Shown here in pieces: positions 6,808-9,066 of a DNA stretch of 9,066 bases. The DNA is from JBEICQ01 sp046297395 (lineage in GTDB: Bacteria; Bacteroidota; Bacteroidia; UBA4408): the NCBI GenBank assembly GCA_046297395.1, contig JBKCNM010000041.1, positions 1 through 9,066 of the forward strand, given 5' to 3'. Each line of letters starts with the position of its first letter. The stretch's first letter is position 1. A program made the translations under genes and the position numbers. The notes under the pieces were generated by a model that searched no databases, had not been told where the DNA came from, and was given only the letters and a program-made list of their open reading frames with translations.

Positions 6808-7581
6808 CTATATGGCGGCTTTTGCAATTTTGTTTTCAATCTCCATTAATTTTGAAGCATATGTTGGGTCATTGCAACTTGAAGCATCTTTCTGCATATC
6901 CATTGCTTTTTGAGCAGCTTCTGTGTATTCAGTTAATATGCTTGGATCGCTTGGATTTGCCTTGTATTTTTTCAACAGTTTTACATAACTGTCGGCAAAG
7001 TCTGAATAGTCTTTGATGAACTGGTCGCAATCTACATTAGATGTTGAACCCTCTGACTCAGAACTTATAGCACTAGACTCTGTACTGTTTATTTCGGTTG
7101 ACAATTTTATGGTAGATAGTAAATTAAAAGATTGAACCTTATCGAACTTATTAGCGTCACCTGCCGGAAAACTAAATTCAGCCCAACCTGTTTCATTAGT
7201 TTTTAGTGAAGCTAAAGTTTTTAATTCTTTAGGTTCTGTTGTTTCAACTGGCACTTTGCTATCGTCTAATAATTCGCATTCTAGTGCTATGTATCTATTA
7301 CTGTATTTTGTATAACCTGCTAATTCGACAGCATCAAACTCAAAGGTTTTTTCATTTCTTTTCACTTGAACCTTTAAAACAGCTTCCGAATTTTCGCCGC
7401 TATTATAAGTTCGAATTTCTAGCTTATATGTTCCATCAACTATTTCAAAATAGTCGGATAGACCACCTTTAAACTTATTTGGTTTTACAGGATTTTCTTT
7501 TGTACCATCACCACCTCCGCAACTTGTAAGGATTAATGAAGCAAATATTATTGCTCCGAAAATAGTCATTAATTTTTTCAT
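6808..7581 (-). CDS. Lipoprotein with C-terminal helical domain (257 aa)
   Basis: The start MKKLMTIFGAIIFASLILTS is followed by Cys21 and a glycine-rich CGGGDG linker: a lipobox with a following G-rich tether, as expected for a Bacteroidota lipoprotein. The middle part (about 35-160) is rich in beta strands (GTYKLEIRTY, AVLKVQVKR, RYIALECELL, GWAEFSFPAG). A Ser/Glu-rich linker (STESSAISSESEGSTS) leads to an alpha-helical end (about 187-257) starting DCDQFIKDYSDFADSYVKLL and containing two cysteines (NVDC and SSCND). From memory this last segment recurs at the ends of other Bacteroidota lipoproteins, possibly under the name DUF6591; not verified. I use the ATG at 7579-7581 because it gives the same signal-peptide length as the FISUMP gene. 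An in-frame ATG at 7597-7599 would add six residues (MFKIKK). Function unknown. Confidence 0.85.
   Translation of the reverse strand: MKKLMTIFGAIIFASLILTSCGGGDGTKENPVKPNKFKGGLSDYFEIVDGTYKLEIRTYNSGENSEAVLKVQVKRNEKTFEFDAVELAGYTKYSNRYIALECELLDDSKVPVETTEPKELKTLASLKTNETGWAEFSFPAGDANKFDKVQSFNLLSTIKLSTEINSTESSAISSESEGSTSNVDCDQFIKDYSDFADSYVKLLKKYKANPSDPSILTEYTEAAQKAMDMQKDASSCNDPTYASKLMEIENKIAKAAI
7514..7581 (-). repeat. Signal-peptide direct repeat, copy 1
   Basis: This is the coding segment for the signal peptide and lipobox of the 257-aa lipoprotein. It aligns without gaps to 8331-8398 at 58 of 68 bases (my count by eye), and the two proteins share GAIIF-S-ILTSCGG. Outside this segment the coding regions are unrelated. 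Confidence 0.75.
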
Positions 7582-7633
7582 TTTTTTGATTTTAAACATT
7601 TGTTCCTACTCTTTAAGTTTTTCGGGATACTCT

Positions 7634-7663
7634 CCGTTTTTTTGAGTGGGTTCTGGACTCCAC
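7634..7663 (-). promoter_or_regulatory. Conserved 5' leader core, copy L3
   Basis: In the transcribed sense: GTGGAGTCCAGAACCCAC, then TC, seven A and CGG. It matches copy L1 at 27 of 30 positions and keeps the GTGG / CCAC pairing. It lies 52 nt before the ATG at 7581 (34 nt before the alternative ATG at 7599). The sequence between core and start codon differs from L1 and L2, so only the core is conserved here. Confidence 0.65.
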
Positions 7664-7708
7664 ATCTTAATTTGAAAATCTTTTTGCAATAATGTTTAGT
7701 ATGCTATT

Positions 7709-7795
7709 CTATTCTTTTACACAGCGAACACGCATACCAGCCCATTTTTCATATTCTAACTTTTCTACTTCATTGCCTTTTTCAGCCTCCGCTCA
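7709..7795 (-). pseudogene. In-frame continuation of the FISUMP domain after a TGA stop
   Basis: The TGA at 7793-7795 ends the preceding coding frame, but the same frame continues for 27 sense codons to a TAG at 7709-7711. The translation begins AEAEKGNEVEKLEYEKWAG and ends GMRVRCVKE, the expected end of a FISUMP domain (usually GF-VRCV plus an acidic or basic end). The intact gene would therefore encode about 229 residues. The simplest reading is one substitution that created TGA. Readthrough or a sequencing error would look the same. Confidence 0.75.
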
Positions 7796-8398
7796 ATCTT
7801 TTAATCCTTCTTCATTAGCTGTCATATGAAAATAATAGGCTTTGTCATCATCCACTTCGGTAGCAGACCACAACCATCCTGCAAGGTCTCCCAAAGCATA
7901 TTGAGGTCCTCTTCCTCCTCCAGGCAAAGCACCAAAACCGGTTTCATTTGTAGCATTACTGTTAACGTCTTGTGAGGATAAAAATCCTTTACTTCGCCAT
8001 CCTTTTTTGCTTTTTAACTTAATTGCTGCATCATCGCCTCCTGCAAATTCAATTAGTTTTTCCCAATCAGAAACAGTAGCTATATGCCAACCACTAGGAG
8101 CCAAGCCACGTTTGTCATTTACAGCATACCAATTATAAATTTTCCCAATATCTTTGGCATCTTCAGCATCGCTTTTGTAATAACACCAAGCAGGTTTTTT
8201 TTCTTCACCAGCTTTTGTCCATTCAGCTTCTGTTTTAGCTTCAGGAATAGGACTACCATCTTTAAAAGTTGTTACATTTAAATTTTCACCCATCCATTCC
8301 TGTTCTCCTATTTTCACAGAACTACTGCTGCCTCCGCAACTTGTAAGTATTACTGAAACAAATATTATTGCTCCTAAAAATGTCATAGTGTTTTTCAT
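7793..8398 (-). CDS. FISUMP-domain lipoprotein, interrupted by an early stop (201 aa)
   Basis: A signal peptide with lipobox ILTSC (Cys21) is followed by a Gly/Ser tether and a FISUMP domain (Fibrobacter succinogenes major paralogous domain). The family landmarks appear in order: IGEQEWMGENLNVTTFKDG at 30-48, WCYY at 71-74, GKIYNWYAV at 85-93, GLAPSGWHIATVSDWEKL at 98-115, NETGFGALPGGGR at 151-163, and LWSATE at 176-181. The domain then breaks off after AYYFHMTANEEGLKD, before its conserved G-x-x-VRC end, which is found downstream in the same frame. The family is widespread on the surface of Bacteroidota and Fibrobacteres; its biochemical role is not established. Every other complete gene here uses TAA or TAG, so the TGA stands out. 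The start at 8396-8398 is backed by the signal peptide and by leader L2 directly upstream. Confidence 0.85.
   Translation of the reverse strand: MKNTMTFLGAIIFVSVILTSCGGSSSSVKIGEQEWMGENLNVTTFKDGSPIPEAKTEAEWTKAGEEKKPAWCYYKSDAEDAKDIGKIYNWYAVNDKRGLAPSGWHIATVSDWEKLIEFAGGDDAAIKLKSKKGWRSKGFLSSQDVNSNATNETGFGALPGGGRGPQYALGDLAGWLWSATEVDDDKAYYFHMTANEEGLKD
8331..8398 (-). repeat. Signal-peptide direct repeat, copy 2
   Basis: The signal-peptide and lipobox coding segment of the FISUMP gene; partner of 7514-7581. Equal length and no gaps from the CGG codons to the ATG. Most differences lie close to the start codon. Confidence 0.75.
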
Positions 8399-8465
8399 TT
8401 TTTTAGCGTAGTCGCCACTGTAGTTTGGTTTGTTTCCGTTTTTTTATGTAGGTTCTGTTCTCCAC
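8399..8465 (-). promoter_or_regulatory. Conserved 5' leader, copy L2
   Basis: The 5' region of the FISUMP gene. The core at 8436-8465 reads GTGGAGAACAGAACCTAC, then AT, seven A and CGG in the transcribed sense. The CCAC arm has become CTAC, which still pairs with GTGG through a G-U pair. The whole segment 8406-8465 matches 4761-4820 at 56 of 60 positions, including the GGCGACTACGC near the start codon. Confidence 0.7.
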
Positions 8466-8535
8466 TAATTTGAGTTTCGATTATCTTCTAGTTACTATCA
8501 GTCATTAGAACAGATAACATTATTTCTCATAATCT

Positions 8536-8775
8536 CTATTTTGACATTAAATAAATCCACCAGATGGATGTTGCAAGACTTAAAATACCCCACCAAATTG
8601 TCATTTTCGAGCGAATGCGTTTGTAAAAAAAGCAAGTAGTAGAATATGCAAGTGCCAATAGTATACCTACTATTAATACTCCTTTCTTTCCTGTTTTCAT
8701 GAAAAGAAAAACGGTCAATGCTAAATACGCAATTAAGATTGCAAACATTACCAAATTACTTACAAATTTTTTCAT
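8536..8775 (-). CDS. Small three-helix membrane protein (79 aa)
   Basis: The protein is almost entirely hydrophobic. Probable membrane helices are at residues 7-26 (NLVMFAILIAYLALTVFLFM), 33-51 (VLIVGILLALAYSTTCFFY) and 58-77 (MTIWWGILSLATSIWWIYLM), joined by short basic loops KTGKKG and KRIRSK. By the positive-inside rule both loops cannot be cytoplasmic, so the topology is uncertain. I do not recognise a family. It stands alone on the minus strand, starts at the ATG at 8773-8775, and is preceded by leader copy L4. It is the most upstream gene of the AT-rich block visible here. Membrane location is well supported; function is unknown. Confidence 0.7.
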   Translation of the reverse strand: MKKFVSNLVMFAILIAYLALTVFLFMKTGKKGVLIVGILLALAYSTTCFFYKRIRSKMTIWWGILSLATSIWWIYLMSK

Positions 8776-8821
8776 TCTGTTTTTTTGAGTTTTACTACTT
8801 ATATGGCCTAGTAGAAATGCC

Positions 8822-8848
8822 CCGTTTTACTTGGTTTCTGGTCTCCAT
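8822..8848 (-). promoter_or_regulatory. Conserved 5' leader core, copy L4 (shorter)
   Basis: In the transcribed sense: ATGGAGACCAGAAACCAAGT followed by AAAACGG. It keeps GGAGACCAGAA and the A-run plus CGG, but it is 3 nt shorter than the other copies, and the pairing arms are reduced to TGG / CCA. It lies 46 nt before the start codon of the 79-aa membrane protein. It is the most divergent clear copy. Confidence 0.55.
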
Positions 8849-8871
8849 TTTTCTTGAATAAGAAGTCTACG

Positions 8872-8886
8872 CTGTTATCCTAACAG
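8872..8886. repeat. Perfect short inverted repeat CTGTTA-TCC-TAACAG
   Basis: A 6-bp perfect stem with a 3-nt loop, 23 nt upstream of leader core L4. Its position relative to the core resembles that of the longer inverted repeat upstream of L1. The remaining sequence up to the right edge (8887-9066) is AT-rich and shows no gene or clear promoter. Confidence 0.4.
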
Positions 8887-9066
8887 TAAATAATGATATA
8901 TTAGGAGGTTCTCTTTGCTGTATCATTCCATTGTGTCGTTTAATCAACTTGTGCATAACTGCATTTTTTTACAAAAGACATTTGATTTTTTTTCTTCTCC
9001 TACATTCATTTCATTCAAATGCAAGTTTCAATGAAGGTTGGCGGTAGAGGCATGAAATTCCTATAT

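Noticed and set aside
4753..8465. Leader cores as integron attC-type sites or CRISPR repeats
   Set aside because: No RYYYAAC / GTTRRRY arms, no integrase, irregular spacing, and each copy sits directly upstream of a gene. A cassette-boundary idea remains an alternative but has no positive evidence.
4753..8465. Leader as a preQ1-I riboswitch
   Set aside because: The hairpin plus A-rich tail is similar in outline, but the expected pseudoknot pairing is not consistent among copies and no queuosine-related gene follows.

Overview
The window looks like chromosomal DNA from a Bacteroidota bacterium. The evidence is a large secreted Asp-box protein with a C-terminal type IX secretion (T9SS, Por) sorting domain, a FISUMP-domain lipoprotein, several short lipoproteins with Bacteroidota-type lipoboxes, a MORN/TPR secreted protein, and poly-A leaders without strong Shine-Dalgarno sites. 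No rRNA, tRNA, CRISPR array, transposase or integrase is visible.

Layout. Positions 1-620 (+) hold the tail of an unidentified gene and a lipocalin-like lipoprotein, closed by a clear terminator hairpin at 633-672. Positions 730-862 hold a hairpin-rich intergenic repeat between convergent genes. Positions 926-4044 (-) hold a T9SS-exported Asp-box (sortilin/BNR-like) protein followed by a GNAT acetyltransferase. From about 4300 to the right edge the DNA becomes much more AT-rich. It carries only minus-strand genes for small envelope proteins: a 106-aa lipoprotein, a 469-aa MORN/TPR protein, a 257-aa lipoprotein, a FISUMP lipoprotein and a 79-aa three-helix membrane protein.

The most striking feature is in this AT-rich half. 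Four of its five genes are preceded by the same short 5' leader. Its core in the transcribed sense is GTGGAGACCAGAACCCAC, then a few bases, then an A-run ending in CGG. It lies about 35-55 nt upstream of the start codon. Two copies match at 56 of 60 positions although their genes are unrelated. A different pair of genes instead shares a nearly identical signal-peptide segment (58 of 68 nt, no gaps). The 5' parts of these genes therefore look mosaic. The leader could be a cis-regulatory RNA, a regulator-binding or promoter-linked element, or a recombination boundary.

A second clear anomaly is in the FISUMP gene. It stops at a TGA, yet the same frame continues for 27 more codons and ends in the canonical FISUMP C-terminus (GMRVRCVKE) before a TAG. 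This points to a recent nonsense mutation, a sequencing error or stop readthrough.

The genes do not form an obvious pathway. Their common theme is the cell envelope or cell surface. All functional assignments come from reading the sequence, without database searches.
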